64,000 nucleotides of DNA from CAYXVF01 sp964468125 (GCA_964468125.1 CAYXVF010000019.1:7067-71066), one strand, 5' to 3'. Numbered from the stretch's first letter, positions 17,555 to 25,934 are shown. Numbers and translations are program-made. Notes: a model not told the origin generated them from the letters alone.

Positions 17555-17674
17555 TCGCTATACTCCCCTCGAATTCGGCGTCTCAACGACGTTCTGCGAC
17601 CGAAGACGCCGGTTCTAGTGGGCACGTGGACGGGTTGTCAAACGCTGGAGAGCGCTCGAGGAGTCCAGGCGGGA

Positions 17675-19174
17675 GTGGCATCGATCGAGCAAAATGAGGT
17701 GGGGGGAGCGCCGCAGCAGGCGGCGCGGATTCTGGTCGTCGATGACGAGCCGGTCATCCTCGATATTCTCCGCGACGTCCTTGAGTACGAGGGATTCTCC
17801 GTGTCGACGGTCGGCGATGGCGAGCTCGCCCTGCAGCGGATCCGCACCGAAGCGTTCGATCTCCTCCTCACGGACCTCAAGATGCCGCGCATCGACGGCC
17901 TCCAGCTCATCAAGCGGATCGCGGACGAGGGGATCGGCGAGCGTTTCAAGACCGTGATCATGACCGGCTTCGGCACCGTAGAAACCGCCGTGGAGGCGAT
18001 GAAGAACGGCGCCTTCGACTACATACTGAAACCCTTTAAGCCCGAAGAGGTGGTGCGCCTCATTCGCCGCGCCTTGGCCGAGCTGGAGCTGCAGCGCGAG
18101 AACATGGCGCTGCGCGAGACCCTCGGATTCTACGAGCTCAGTCAAGCGCTCTCGAGCTCCATGGGGCTCGATGAGCAGCTCACCCTGATCGCGGACATGG
18201 TGCGAAACAACCTCGGCGCAGATGGCGTCTCCGTCCAGACCCTCGACCCGGAGGCTCCTTCGCACTTCGTTCAGCGCTTGTGTACCGGTCGAAAGGTTCA
18301 CATTGAGGCGAGCAAGGTGCTCGGTGAGCTCGAGGACGCCGGTCGCCTCTTTGCCCACGGGGATGAGGTTCGGGACTGGGTGAGCGACGACCCCATTCCT
18401 CCGAGTGGCCTCGTCGGAGCGCCACTGAAAGTCCGGGGAGTGCCCCTCGGATTCATCGCTGCGTACACACACGAGGCGGGAAAACGCTTCACGGAAGGGC
18501 AACGAAAAGGACTGAGTGTCCTCGGCGCGCGAGCGGCGAGTGCGATCGAGCAAGACCGCATGTATCGCAACCTTCGCGACAGCGTGACGGCGACCATCGA
18601 GTCCTTGGCGCGTGCGCTCGAGGCGAAGGACCTCTACACGGCCGGTCACTCGGACCGCGTTGCGATCTACGGTCGTTTGATCGCCAAAGCGGTGGGTCTG
18701 GACGAGTCGGAGCAGGAGCGCACGTACCACGGCGGCTTGCTGCACGACATCGGCAAAATCGGCATCAATCTCGCGGTGCTGAACAAGGCGCAGAAGCTGA
18801 CCCAAGAAGAATACGAAATGTTCAAGAGCCACACCGTGCTCGGAAAACGCATCATAGAGCCGGTGAAGTTCCTGCGGCCGCTGATTCCCTTCGTCTACGC
18901 GCATCACGAGGCATGGGATGGACGAGGCTATCCGGAAGGCTTGGAGGGGGAAGCGATCCCCTTCGAGGGACGCTTGCTGGCGGTGGCCGACAGCTACGAC
19001 GCGATGACGAGCAACCGGCCGTACCGTAAAGCCCTGCCGCACGACATCGCGGTGGCGGAGCTGCGTCGGTGCTCGGGCAAGCAGTTCGACGGAACCTACG
19101 TGAAGGCCTTCCTCGACGTGATCGAAGACTACCGAGAAGACGAGCGCAAAGCAGGCAAACCGGTCCCCGAGTGA
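17675..19174 (+). CDS. Response regulator with REC, GAF-like and HD-GYP domains
   Basis: 499 aa. REC domain: acidic pair Asp23/Asp24, phosphoacceptor Asp67 in TDLKMPRIDG, Thr97 and Lys119 in LKPFKP. A GAF-like domain spans about residues 150-300. HD-GYP domain: HDIGKIG near residue 357 and HHEAWDGRGYPEG near 409, all signature residues present. HD-GYP enzymes hydrolyse cyclic di-GMP to GMP; here phosphorylation by an unidentified sensor kinase would control it. The GTG at 17675 is chosen (GAGGAG 11 nt upstream); the frame is open far upstream but only antisense to the VWA gene. GTG 17699 is an alternative. No kinase gene is nearby. Confidence 0.93.
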   Translation: MASIEQNEVGGAPQQAARILVVDDEPVILDILRDVLEYEGFSVSTVGDGELALQRIRTEAFDLLLTDLKMPRIDGLQLIKRIADEGIGERFKTVIMTGFGTVETAVEAMKNGAFDYILKPFKPEEVVRLIRRALAELELQRENMALRETLGFYELSQALSSSMGLDEQLTLIADMVRNNLGADGVSVQTLDPEAPSHFVQRLCTGRKVHIEASKVLGELEDAGRLFAHGDEVRDWVSDDPIPPSGLVGAPLKVRGVPLGFIAAYTHEAGKRFTEGQRKGLSVLGARAASAIEQDRMYRNLRDSVTATIESLARALEAKDLYTAGHSDRVAIYGRLIAKAVGLDESEQERTYHGGLLHDIGKIGINLAVLNKAQKLTQEEYEMFKSHTVLGKRIIEPVKFLRPLIPFVYAHHEAWDGRGYPEGLEGEAIPFEGRLLAVADSYDAMTSNRPYRKALPHDIAVAELRRCSGKQFDGTYVKAFLDVIEDYREDERKAGKPVPE

Positions 19175-19203
19175 CTCGGACTCGGTGAGACATGCTCTCT
19201 GCC

Positions 19204-19470
19204 CTAGTTGTTGGGTACGTTGTGCGTCGTCACGTCCGGGGCGAGCTCCGGACGAACCGCCGCCGCGAACAGCACGCTCAATCGCGGCGCAACCGACACC
19301 GCCACCGTCTTCTCGCCGCGCGCCTCGCTGAGCCGCGCACGTCGCGCTTCCTGCTTCTGTTCGAGCTTCGCCATGTACGCCTCGGCGTAGGCGGCCTTTG
19401 ACGGGGCTTCGCCCGCTTGGGCGGCGAGGGGAAAGGCAAGGGCTGCGAGTGCAAAACAAAGGGTCTTCAT
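19204..19470 (-). CDS. Small secreted protein, unknown
   Basis: 88 aa. The N-terminus MKTLCFALAALAFPLAAQA is a clear Sec signal peptide with cleavage before GE, and GAGAGA lies before the ATG. The mature part is a short charged helix (YAEAYMAKLEQKQEARRARL) followed by a hydrophobic segment (SVAPRLSVLFAAAV). No family is recognised. The frame continues upstream to 19761, but only the ATG at 19470 has signal features. The gene converges on the HD-GYP gene. Confidence 0.65.
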   Translation of the reverse strand: MKTLCFALAALAFPLAAQAGEAPSKAAYAEAYMAKLEQKQEARRARLSEARGEKTVAVSVAPRLSVLFAAAVRPELAPDVTTHNVPNN

Positions 19471-19548
19471 GGTCGTCTCTCTCGTGCGCCACGGCAAAAG
19501 CGCCGTAGTCGGACGGGTGGAATGCATGGGCCGTGCCAAAGCCGGAAA

Positions 19549-19578
19549 GCCCTCTGAGGGCCCTTTTTCCGCCTTTTT
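19549..19578 (+). terminator. Candidate Rho-independent terminator
   Basis: GCCCT-CTG-AGGGC forms a 5-bp stem with a 3-nt loop, followed by two T runs (CCTTTTT, CCTTTTT). On the plus strand this could end readthrough from the HD-GYP gene 375 bp upstream, past the small minus-strand gene. The stem is short, so confidence is low. Confidence 0.35.
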
Positions 19579-19596
19579 GACCCGAGAGCGCTCGTG

Positions 19597-19621
19597 GGAG
19601 TGTTCAGATGCGAACACCTCC
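19597..19621. promoter_or_regulatory. Dyad symmetry, possible operator or hairpin
   Basis: GTGTTC and GAACAC are perfectly inverted around a 6-nt centre, extended by GGA and CTCC with one bulged base. It sits about 130 bp before the small secreted gene start and 150 bp before the subtilase start, so it could serve either gene. No known regulator box is matched with confidence. Confidence 0.3.
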
Positions 19622-19770
19622 TGATCGATACCGGACACATCGATGCGCTCTTGCGTGCCTATGTGTGTGTTGATGGTGGTGGTTGCGTATCTTTGACGCC
19701 TGGCGAGATGCGCTGGCCGTGCTAAGCTGCTCGCGAGTAGCGCGGAGCACCGGCCCCGCACGAGTCACGC

Positions 19771-22260
19771 ATGACCAGCGCCCTTTTCTTCTTCATCGCT
19801 TCGGCTGCGACCTGCTCCCTTCTCGAACCGGTCCCGAGCCCCCCCGCTCCGAACGCCGAGCGCTACTTCACCCCCAGTGGCGTCTACACGCTGGTACCGG
19901 ACCCTGAGACGGTGGTTTTTCGCGCCGAGCGCGGCGCGAATCTCGCGGCGCTCGAGGCGGAGGTCCCCGGGCTCGAGACCCGTCGCCTCTACCACGCGGA
20001 CCAGCGGATCGTCGTCTCCCGGGGCGACCGCACCGCTCTCGAGCGTGCCCTCGGGCGACCCGAATGGACGCGCCTGGCCGCCTTTCGGCTCGCGGAGACC
20101 GGCGCGCTCCTGGTTTCCGACGGTTGGATCCGGCTGCGTTTGCATCCGCTCGCCGACGAAGCGTCGGTCGATGCCGCAGCGCGTGCCCTAGGCGCGGAAC
20201 GACTCGAAGTCTTCGACCGACTTCGCCGTCGCGCACGTTTTCGCGTCGAGCCGTCCGAGGCGCCGCGCGTCGCCGAAGCGCTGCATCTGCGGAAGGACAT
20301 CGCCTACGCGCACCCAGATTTCATCTACCGGGTAGAGCAGCGCTTTGCTCCGAACGATCCGCTCTATCCGCAGCAATGGCATCACGCGCTCGTCCTCGCG
20401 GAGCCTGCGTGGGATCTCGAGCGCGGCGATCCTTCGGTTCGGATCGCAGTGATCGACTCCGGTGTCGATACGTCGCACCCCGATTTGGCTGCCAAACTGG
20501 TCGCGCCCCGTGACACTGAGAATCAGGACAACGACCCGTCCCCGGAGCCCGACGAGGCACACGGTACGGCCTGCGCGGGGATTGCTGCGGCGACGTCGAA
20601 CAACGACCTCGGAGTCACTGGTATGTGCCAGCTGTGTTCGCTCATTCCGATCCGGCTCTTCCCCGGCAGTGGATTCACGCGGGCCGGAGCGGACAGTGAT
20701 GCGATGTACTGGGCCGGTGACAACGGAGCCAGTGTCATCAGCAACAGCTGGGGCCCCGCCGAATCGGCGCCGATCCCCTTCAATCTCGACGCTGCGATCA
20801 CCGACGTCGCAAACGGCGGGCGCGGAGGGCTCGGGACTCTCATTCTCTTTGCGGCGGGCAACTCGGCGGAAGAGAACCAGAGCTTCGAGCTCGAAAGCCA
20901 TCCGTTGGTACTCGCCATCGGGGCCACGGGTCTCGCCGACGCGCGCGAGAGCTACTCGAACTTTGGACCGGACCTGGATCTGATGGCGCCGGCGGCAGCG
21001 GTGACGACGGACAACCAGGGGCCAAACGGTTACGTGGGCGGCGACTACATAGTGGCCTTTGGCGGGACGAGTGCGGCGACACCGGTCGTGGCGGGAGTCG
21101 CGGGACTGCTCCTCGCGGCGGATCCAACCCTCACGCGCGGTCAGCTCACGAGTGTGCTCTTGACGACCGCGGACCCCGTAGGCGGCGAGCCTTACGTGGA
21201 CGGAAGGAACGACTTCTATGGCTACGGTCGGGTGAACGCTGCGCGGTCGCTCGAGCTCGTGGTGACGGGATCCGTATGCTCGCCGGTGGCAGAGGAGTGC
21301 GGGAACGGCGTCGACGACGACTGCGATTTCTTGGTCGATGGAGACGACCCCAGCTGCGCGCCGAGCACGGGCGAGCTCTGCGGGGGCCCCGGAGGTGAGT
21401 GCCAGGCGGGCAACGTGTGTCTGCCCGAGGACGCGGCGGGGACCGTCTATCGTTGTTTTGCGACCTGTACCGACGGCGCGGAGTGCGGAGCGGACCCGTG
21501 CGTGCCTGTCTCGTCGGATCTGTCGATTTGTCTCGAGGGGACGGAGGTCGCCTGTCCTACCTGCGGCTCCCTCCAGTGCGACAGTCGCTCGCTCTGCGTG
21601 ACCTACTCGGAGCTGTCGCTGTCGCTCTGCACCCCGTCCTGCACGAGCTCCGATGAGTGTCCCGTGGGCTTTTTCTGCTCGCCGATCGGCGGAGGTGAAA
21701 GCGCGTGCGCGCCCCTGAGCTTCTCCTGCAGCGCTTTTGGCCCAGGCGCGGGTTCCCCCTGCGGAACGCTCGACAGCTGTGCCCTCGGAAACGTCTGCCT
21801 GAATGACGGGCTCTGCTATCGCTCTTGCGCGACGGATGCTGATTGTCCGGACGAAGAGAGCTGCGAGGACAGCTCGACGGCGGGCCTGCGCTACTGTGAT
21901 TGTGCCTGTGACGCCAGCGACGGCTGCGATCAGGGCTGCGCCTGCGACCGGGAGTGCGCCGGCAGCTGCCAATGCGATGAGAGCGACAGCTGCGACCCAG
22001 GTTGCCCCTGCGACCGAGACTGCGGGTGCGCGTGCGACGCCACTCCCACCTGCGACGACGGTTGTACCTGCGATCCCGGCTGTGCCGGGGCGGGCGCGTG
22101 CGCCTGCGACGCGACCTCGAGCTGCGACCCGGACTGTCCATGCGACTTCGACTGCGGCGAAAGCGGCGGTGGATCGTGCGAGGCGGTGTCCCCCGTGTGG
22201 TGGGGGGCCTTGCTGCTCCTGTGCCTCGCGAGGCGCCGTCGACGCGCGCCTACGCCTTGA
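19771..22260 (+). CDS. Subtilisin-like serine protease (S8) with Cys-rich region and MYXO-CTERM-like tail
   Basis: 829 aa. Signal peptide, then a propeptide-like region (about 25-185). The S8 domain runs to about residue 495 with the whole triad: Asp in VIDSGVDTSH (near 229), His in AHGTACAG (near 264), oxyanion Asn in FAAGN and Ser in GGTSAATP (near 434). Next come a GNGVDDDCD motif typical of myxobacterial Cys-rich modules, several disulfide modules, and four C-x-CD-type repeats. The C-terminus has a Cys, a short hydrophobic helix (VWWGALLLLCLA) and RRRRR, matching the MYXO-CTERM sorting signal processed by myxosortases to place proteins on the cell surface. Substrates are unknown. Confidence 0.92.
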   Translation: MTSALFFFIASAATCSLLEPVPSPPAPNAERYFTPSGVYTLVPDPETVVFRAERGANLAALEAEVPGLETRRLYHADQRIVVSRGDRTALERALGRPEWTRLAAFRLAETGALLVSDGWIRLRLHPLADEASVDAAARALGAERLEVFDRLRRRARFRVEPSEAPRVAEALHLRKDIAYAHPDFIYRVEQRFAPNDPLYPQQWHHALVLAEPAWDLERGDPSVRIAVIDSGVDTSHPDLAAKLVAPRDTENQDNDPSPEPDEAHGTACAGIAAATSNNDLGVTGMCQLCSLIPIRLFPGSGFTRAGADSDAMYWAGDNGASVISNSWGPAESAPIPFNLDAAITDVANGGRGGLGTLILFAAGNSAEENQSFELESHPLVLAIGATGLADARESYSNFGPDLDLMAPAAAVTTDNQGPNGYVGGDYIVAFGGTSAATPVVAGVAGLLLAADPTLTRGQLTSVLLTTADPVGGEPYVDGRNDFYGYGRVNAARSLELVVTGSVCSPVAEECGNGVDDDCDFLVDGDDPSCAPSTGELCGGPGGECQAGNVCLPEDAAGTVYRCFATCTDGAECGADPCVPVSSDLSICLEGTEVACPTCGSLQCDSRSLCVTYSELSLSLCTPSCTSSDECPVGFFCSPIGGGESACAPLSFSCSAFGPGAGSPCGTLDSCALGNVCLNDGLCYRSCATDADCPDEESCEDSSTAGLRYCDCACDASDGCDQGCACDRECAGSCQCDESDSCDPGCPCDRDCGCACDATPTCDDGCTCDPGCAGAGACACDATSSCDPDCPCDFDCGESGGGSCEAVSPVWWGALLLLCLARRRRRAPTP
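21896..22156 (+). repeat. Four C-x-CD Cys-Asp repeats at the end of the subtilase
   Basis: Four units of about 20-24 codons, each of the form C-x-CDxxxxCDxxCxCDxxC: CACDASDGCDQGCACDREC, CQCDESDSCDPGCPCDRDC, CACDATPTCDDGCTCDPGC and CACDATSSCDPDCPCDFDC. Cys and Asp make up most of each unit. They lie just before the membrane-anchor tail. Confidence 0.85.
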
Positions 22261-22762
22261 AGACGATGAAGCGCGACAGATCGATGCCGAATTTTTTCTG
22301 CGCCTGGTCGAGGTAGTCGTTGTGCTCTTCGATGCGCTTGCGCAGGTGCGCCCAAAAAATGTCGACGAAAGTCGCCGCCGCCCGGTGGGCAGTGGATTCG
22401 GTTTGCTCGAGAGCCTGGTTGAACTTGCGGACCGCGTCCTCGGTCTTGAGATCCGAGTACTCCTCGGCCAGCAGGCGTCGAATCACGGACGGAAACAGCA
22501 AGATGGCGCTGAGGACGTCGCTGACCTCGAATTTCTTCGCCGCATGAACCCGAGACATGTAGCGGAACACCTTGTCCAGAGCATCGGTTTGGCCGGTGAC
22601 GAGCAGATCGATGTAACCGTCTAGAATGTGCTCGAGCATCTGCTTGAGCTCGGAACGTGGCAGTTTGCTGTAGGCGGGGATCTCTCGCGGAATCTTGCCC
22701 AGCAGCAAGTTGACGATCTGGGCGTTGTAGTCCTCGAGGAAATTGAACAGCTGGATATTCAC
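22250..22762 (-). CDS. RsbRD N-terminal-domain-like protein
   Basis: 170 aa, all-helical by composition. The pattern with IPAYSKLPRSELKQMLEH, LDGYIDLL, SRVHAAKKFEVSDVLSAI and a long C-terminal helix resembles the RsbRD N-terminal domain, the sensor part of Bacillus stressosome-type proteins, without the STAS domain. The GTG at 22762 is the likeliest start: the helical fold begins there and GAGGTGG lies just upstream, although the spacing is short. It overlaps the subtilase end by 11 bp and is divergent from lysC. No anti-sigma partner is near. The family assignment is from pattern only. Confidence 0.6.
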   Translation of the reverse strand: MNIQLFNFLEDYNAQIVNLLLGKIPREIPAYSKLPRSELKQMLEHILDGYIDLLVTGQTDALDKVFRYMSRVHAAKKFEVSDVLSAILLFPSVIRRLLAEEYSDLKTEDAVRKFNQALEQTESTAHRAAATFVDIFWAHLRKRIEEHNDYLDQAQKKFGIDLSRFIVFKA

Positions 22763-22840
22763 CCCACCTCTATCGCCCGTTCGAGCGCAGAGGCGCAAGC
22801 GCTTGCGGCGTTCGTTCGTTTGTGACAGTCCACCGCACGA

Positions 22841-24274
22841 ATGGCGCTGATCGTCCAGAAATTCGGCGGCAGCTCGGTGGGCTCGATCGAAAAGATCGAG
22901 CATGTCGCCGATCGCGTCGCGGCCCGAGCGCAAAGCGGGGACCGGCTCGTGGTGGTAGTCTCAGCGATGCGTGGAGAGACCGACAGGCTCTACGAGCTCG
23001 CTCACCAGATCACCCGCGAACCCGCGCTCCGCGAGGTCGATGCCCTCATGTCCACCGGGGAGCAGGTGTCGGCTGCGCTGCTCGCGATCGCCCTCCGCGC
23101 ACGAGGGGTCCCGGCGCGGTCGATGAGCGGCGCGCAAATGGGCCTGCAGACCGACGGGGTCTTCTCCCGTGCGCGCATCCGCAGCATGGACCGCTCGAAA
23201 GTCGACGCTGCGCTCCGTGAAGGAGAGGTGGTCGTGGCGACTGGGTTTCAGGGCATCGATCGCTACGGCAACGTCACGACCTTGGGTCGCGGGGGCTCGG
23301 ACACGTCGGCGGTCGCCATGGCGGCGGCGCTGCAGGCGGACGAGTGCGAAATCTACACAGACGTGCTCGGGGTCTACACCGCGGACCCCCGGATCTGCCC
23401 CGAAGCGGCCAAACTGGACGTGATCGCCTTCGAGGAGATGATGGAGATGGCGTCTCAAGGCTCGAAGGTGTTGCAGATCCGCTCCGTCGAGCTCGCCATG
23501 AATCATCGTGTGCCACTCAGAGTTCGATCGACCTTTTCTGATGACCCGGGGACCCTCGTGACCGAAGAATCCGACCACATCGAGCGTCTCGTCGTCCGCG
23601 GCGTTTCGCACAACAGCAACGAGATCAAAGTGACGATTCGCGCCGTGCCTGACACACCGGGCGTCGCGTCCAAGCTCTTCAAGGCGATGGCAGAGGAAGC
23701 GGTCAATGTCGATGTGATCGTCCAGAACAAGTCGCTCGAAGGCATCACTGATCTCTCCTTCACCGTCGAGCGGACCGATCAGATGCGAACCGAGCGCATC
23801 GCTCTTCAATTCAATAGCGACGTGTCTGGCGGCGGCGTCGAGGTCGACCCGCGGATCGCCAAGGTCTCGGTCGTGGGAGTGGGGATGCGCGCCCATCCAG
23901 GCGTAGCGGCGGCGACCTTCGATGCGCTTTCGGAAGCGGGCGTGAACATTCAGATGATCAGCACGAGCGAGATCAAGATCACCTGCGTCGTGGACGAATC
24001 AGAGGTCGAGCCCGCCGTGCGCGCGCTCCATCGCACCTTCGAGCTGCACCAGGGGGGAATCAGAGCGCGCTCCGGCCGCAAGAAGGCCGGCAAGAAGGTG
24101 ACCCCGAAGAAGAGCGCCGCGAAGAAGAAGACCGCGAAAAAGAAGACCGCAAAGAAGAAGACCACCAAGAGCACCGCCACCCGCACGCAGGCGCGCGTCG
24201 GCAAAAAGACGAAGCCGAGCGCCAGCAAACGCAAGACCGTGAAGCGGCCCGTGGGCTCGCGCAGGAGTCGATGA
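22841..24274 (+). CDS. lysC: Aspartate kinase with lysine-rich C-terminal tail
   Basis: 477 aa. It phosphorylates aspartate in the first step to Lys, Thr, Met and diaminopimelate. The kinase domain starts QKFGGSSVGS with GRGGSDTSAVAMAAAL and DVLGVYTADPRI; two ACT domains follow (VTIRAVPDTPG, VSVVGVGMRAHPG, NIQMISTSEIKITCVV), giving feedback control by lysine and/or threonine. The usual enzyme ends near residue 405. Here about 70 further residues are almost entirely Lys, Ala, Thr, Ser and Arg, like histone H1 tails. The stop overlaps the next gene (ATGA). It begins a plus-strand unit with the ComEA-like, PSD and PgeF genes. Confidence 0.95.
   Translation: MALIVQKFGGSSVGSIEKIEHVADRVAARAQSGDRLVVVVSAMRGETDRLYELAHQITREPALREVDALMSTGEQVSAALLAIALRARGVPARSMSGAQMGLQTDGVFSRARIRSMDRSKVDAALREGEVVVATGFQGIDRYGNVTTLGRGGSDTSAVAMAAALQADECEIYTDVLGVYTADPRICPEAAKLDVIAFEEMMEMASQGSKVLQIRSVELAMNHRVPLRVRSTFSDDPGTLVTEESDHIERLVVRGVSHNSNEIKVTIRAVPDTPGVASKLFKAMAEEAVNVDVIVQNKSLEGITDLSFTVERTDQMRTERIALQFNSDVSGGGVEVDPRIAKVSVVGVGMRAHPGVAAATFDALSEAGVNIQMISTSEIKITCVVDESEVEPAVRALHRTFELHQGGIRARSGRKKAGKKVTPKKSAAKKKTAKKKTAKKKTTKSTATRTQARVGKKTKPSASKRKTVKRPVGSRRSR
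24067..24271 (+). repeat. Lysine-rich low-complexity tail of LysC
   Basis: Codons for a tail of AAKKKTAKKKT-like repeats built from AAG-AAG, with GCC, ACC and AGC; it extends the aspartokinase past its second ACT domain. The reading frame is clean to the stop. Confidence 0.85.
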
Positions 24275-24768
24275 GGCCGTCCGTAGCGAGCGGAGCGATG
24301 CTCCTTTCGCTCCTTCTCCTGTTGGGGGCGGCGCTCTGGACCTTGGGCGAATCGGTGTCCCGCTCACCCGAAGAGGCGCCACAGAGCTGCTGCGAGATAC
24401 CGATCGAAATCGTCGAAGAGGGGCGAGTACGTGTGGGCTGCCGTGGTGAGCGGGAGCTCGCCGGCTGCGGTGCTCTCGAAGCAGGTGATCGCGTCGTGCT
24501 AGGTAAGGCGTGCAGGGTTGTTCCGGGCGGTATGTCCGCGGGCCTGCGGCTGCTCCAGGGATTGGGCCTCGACCTCAATCGGGCCAGTGCGTCGGACTTG
24601 GAGCTTCTGGATGGAATCGGTCCGACTCTCGCCCGAACGATCGTCGAGCACCGCGAGGCCTCGGGCGCCTTCGAATCCGTCGAGCAGCTCGTGGAGGTGA
24701 AAGGTATCGGCCCGGTCACGCTCGAGAAGCTGCGCCGCCATCTGTGGGTCCGTGGTCCCACGCCTTGA
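24271..24768 (+). CDS. ComEA-like helix-hairpin-helix protein
   Basis: 165 aa. N-terminal membrane anchor (about residues 8-26), a small Cys-containing beta domain (IEIVEEGRVRVGC to AGDRVVLG) reminiscent of SLBB, and a C-terminal double helix-hairpin-helix: LNRASASDLELLDGIGPTLA followed by LVEVKGIGPVTLEKLRRHL. This layout matches ComEA, the DNA-binding receptor that pulls DNA into the periplasm during transformation; bacteria also use such proteins in other DNA-binding roles. The ATG overlaps the lysC stop. No other competence genes are seen here, so a role in DNA uptake is inference. Confidence 0.8.
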   Translation: MRPSVASGAMLLSLLLLLGAALWTLGESVSRSPEEAPQSCCEIPIEIVEEGRVRVGCRGERELAGCGALEAGDRVVLGKACRVVPGGMSAGLRLLQGLGLDLNRASASDLELLDGIGPTLARTIVEHREASGAFESVEQLVEVKGIGPVTLEKLRRHLWVRGPTP

Positions 24769-24818
24769 CCGGCGATCATTGCGATGCCATCGAACGGGCT
24801 CGCGGAAGGAAGAAGCTG

Positions 24819-25934
24819 ATGAATCGCGAATGGGTGGTGGATGTCGTGGCGCGACTCCCCCAGGGAATGGTGTCGCGAGCCTGGGGATGGCTCGCGCGGC
24901 GTCGGCACCCGCGGGCTGGGGTAGCGCTCCTGAAGCGCGGATTCGTTGCCGCGACCGGGATCGATCTGCGCGAAGCCGCTGAGCCGATCTCCTCCTATCG
25001 CACACTCGAAGACCTCTTCATTCGCCCCTTGAAGGCCGGTGCACGGCGGATCGACCCCGCGCCGGATGCGGTGGTCAGCCCGGTCGATGGCACCGTCGGC
25101 GCATCCGGCGTCGTTGAGCAGGGTACTGCACTTCAGCTCAAAAAGCGCCGCTACTCAGTGGCCAAGCTCTTTGGCAGTGCAGCGGAGGCGGAGCGTTTCG
25201 AGGGGGGACACTTTCTCACGTTCTACCTCTCTCCGAAGGACTACCACCGCGTGCACGCGCCGCTCGCCGGACGGGTGCAGCGTGCGCGGGTGATCCCCGG
25301 CGCCCTGATGCCCGTGTTTCACGAGTCCTTGGTCAAGGTCGACGAGCTCTTCGCTCGCAACGAGCGCCTGATCACCTTTCTCGAAGACGAGCGAGTAGGT
25401 CGCTTCGCGGTGGTGAAGGTGGGGGCGACCCTCGTCGGCCGCATTAGTGTCGCCTATGACGAGAGCCTGCGCAGCAACGACCCGTCGGTATCACATCTCG
25501 ATCGTGACTATCCCAACGAGCCGAAAGTCCAAAAAGGGGGTGAGCTCGGAGCGTTCGAGCTCGGTTCCACGGTCGTGCTCTTCTTCGAGAAGGGCGCTGT
25601 GAGGCTCGAGGGCCTCGAGCCCGGGCAGGCGATTCGTCTCGGTGAGCGGGTCGCAACGATTCGCAAGGCGACCCGAGCCGAGACGACCGCCCCCCAGACG
25701 GCATCGCAGTCGCCAAAGAAGAAGTCGCCGAAGAAGAAGGTGAGCAAGAAGAAGGAATCGAAGACCAAGGTCAGCAAAACGAAGAAATCCCCGACGACGA
25801 CGAAGAAGTCGGCCACGGCGAAGGCGACGCGCGCGAAGAAGACGACCCGCAAGACGAGCACGAACGAGACGACGAAGAAGAAGACCGCGGAGCGCTCGAA
25901 GACGACGAGCCGTAGGACGAGCGACGACTCATGA
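24819..25934 (+). CDS. psd: Phosphatidylserine decarboxylase with lysine-rich tail
   Basis: 371 aa. It converts phosphatidylserine to phosphatidylethanolamine at the membrane. The enzyme self-cleaves at LGST (Gly249-Ser250) to make its pyruvoyl cofactor; the motif sits in ELGAFELGSTVVLFF. SPVDGTVGASG carries the catalytic Asp, and FYLSPKDYHRVHAPLAG the conserved His. GGAAGGA precedes the ATG; the frame is open upstream but without homology. After residue about 290 comes a tail of about 80 residues rich in Lys, Ser and Thr (PKKKSPKKKVSKKK), which is not part of the family. The stop overlaps pgeF. No PS synthase gene is in the window. Confidence 0.93.
   Translation: MNREWVVDVVARLPQGMVSRAWGWLARRRHPRAGVALLKRGFVAATGIDLREAAEPISSYRTLEDLFIRPLKAGARRIDPAPDAVVSPVDGTVGASGVVEQGTALQLKKRRYSVAKLFGSAAEAERFEGGHFLTFYLSPKDYHRVHAPLAGRVQRARVIPGALMPVFHESLVKVDELFARNERLITFLEDERVGRFAVVKVGATLVGRISVAYDESLRSNDPSVSHLDRDYPNEPKVQKGGELGAFELGSTVVLFFEKGAVRLEGLEPGQAIRLGERVATIRKATRAETTAPQTASQSPKKKSPKKKVSKKKESKTKVSKTKKSPTTTKKSATAKATRAKKTTRKTSTNETTKKKTAERSKTTSRRTSDDS
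25692..25931 (+). repeat. Lysine-rich low-complexity tail of PSD
   Basis: About 80 codons dominated by AAG and AAA with TCG, ACG and GTC, giving SPKKK, VSKTKK and TTRKT units. It follows the end of the decarboxylase fold and runs to the stop. Composition and position mirror the lysC tail 1.5 kb upstream, but the residue order differs. Confidence 0.8.

Larger units (their letters stand above)
19471..19770. other. 300-bp divergent intergenic region
   Basis: The longest gene-free stretch in the window, between the divergently transcribed small secreted protein and the subtilase. It holds a small GC hairpin followed by T runs at 19549-19578, a dyad at 19597-19621, and a GT-rich stretch around 19660-19690. 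I see no confident -35/-10 pair and no RNA gene. Confidence 0.6.

Noticed and set aside
16385..17674. 429-codon upstream extension of the HD-GYP frame
   Set aside because: It is antisense to the VWA and Cys-rich lipoprotein genes; the REC domain begins after the GTG at 17675.
17615..19492. 625-codon minus-strand open frame opposite the HD-GYP gene
   Set aside because: Antisense to a gene with clear REC, GAF-like and HD-GYP motifs.
19597..19621. Dyad as a LexA (SOS) box
   Set aside because: Spacing and half-site order fit neither the E. coli nor the Gram-positive LexA consensus.
20188..21972. 594-codon minus-strand open frame inside the subtilase
   Set aside because: Antisense to a protease with its complete triad; composition is not protein-like.
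21896..22156. Cys-Asp repeats as a CRISPR-like array
   Set aside because: Units vary at the DNA level and are in frame with the protease; no spacers.
24067..25931. AAG-rich stretches as tandem DNA repeats or CRISPR
   Set aside because: They are in-frame codons of two protein tails, without regular spacing or unique spacers.
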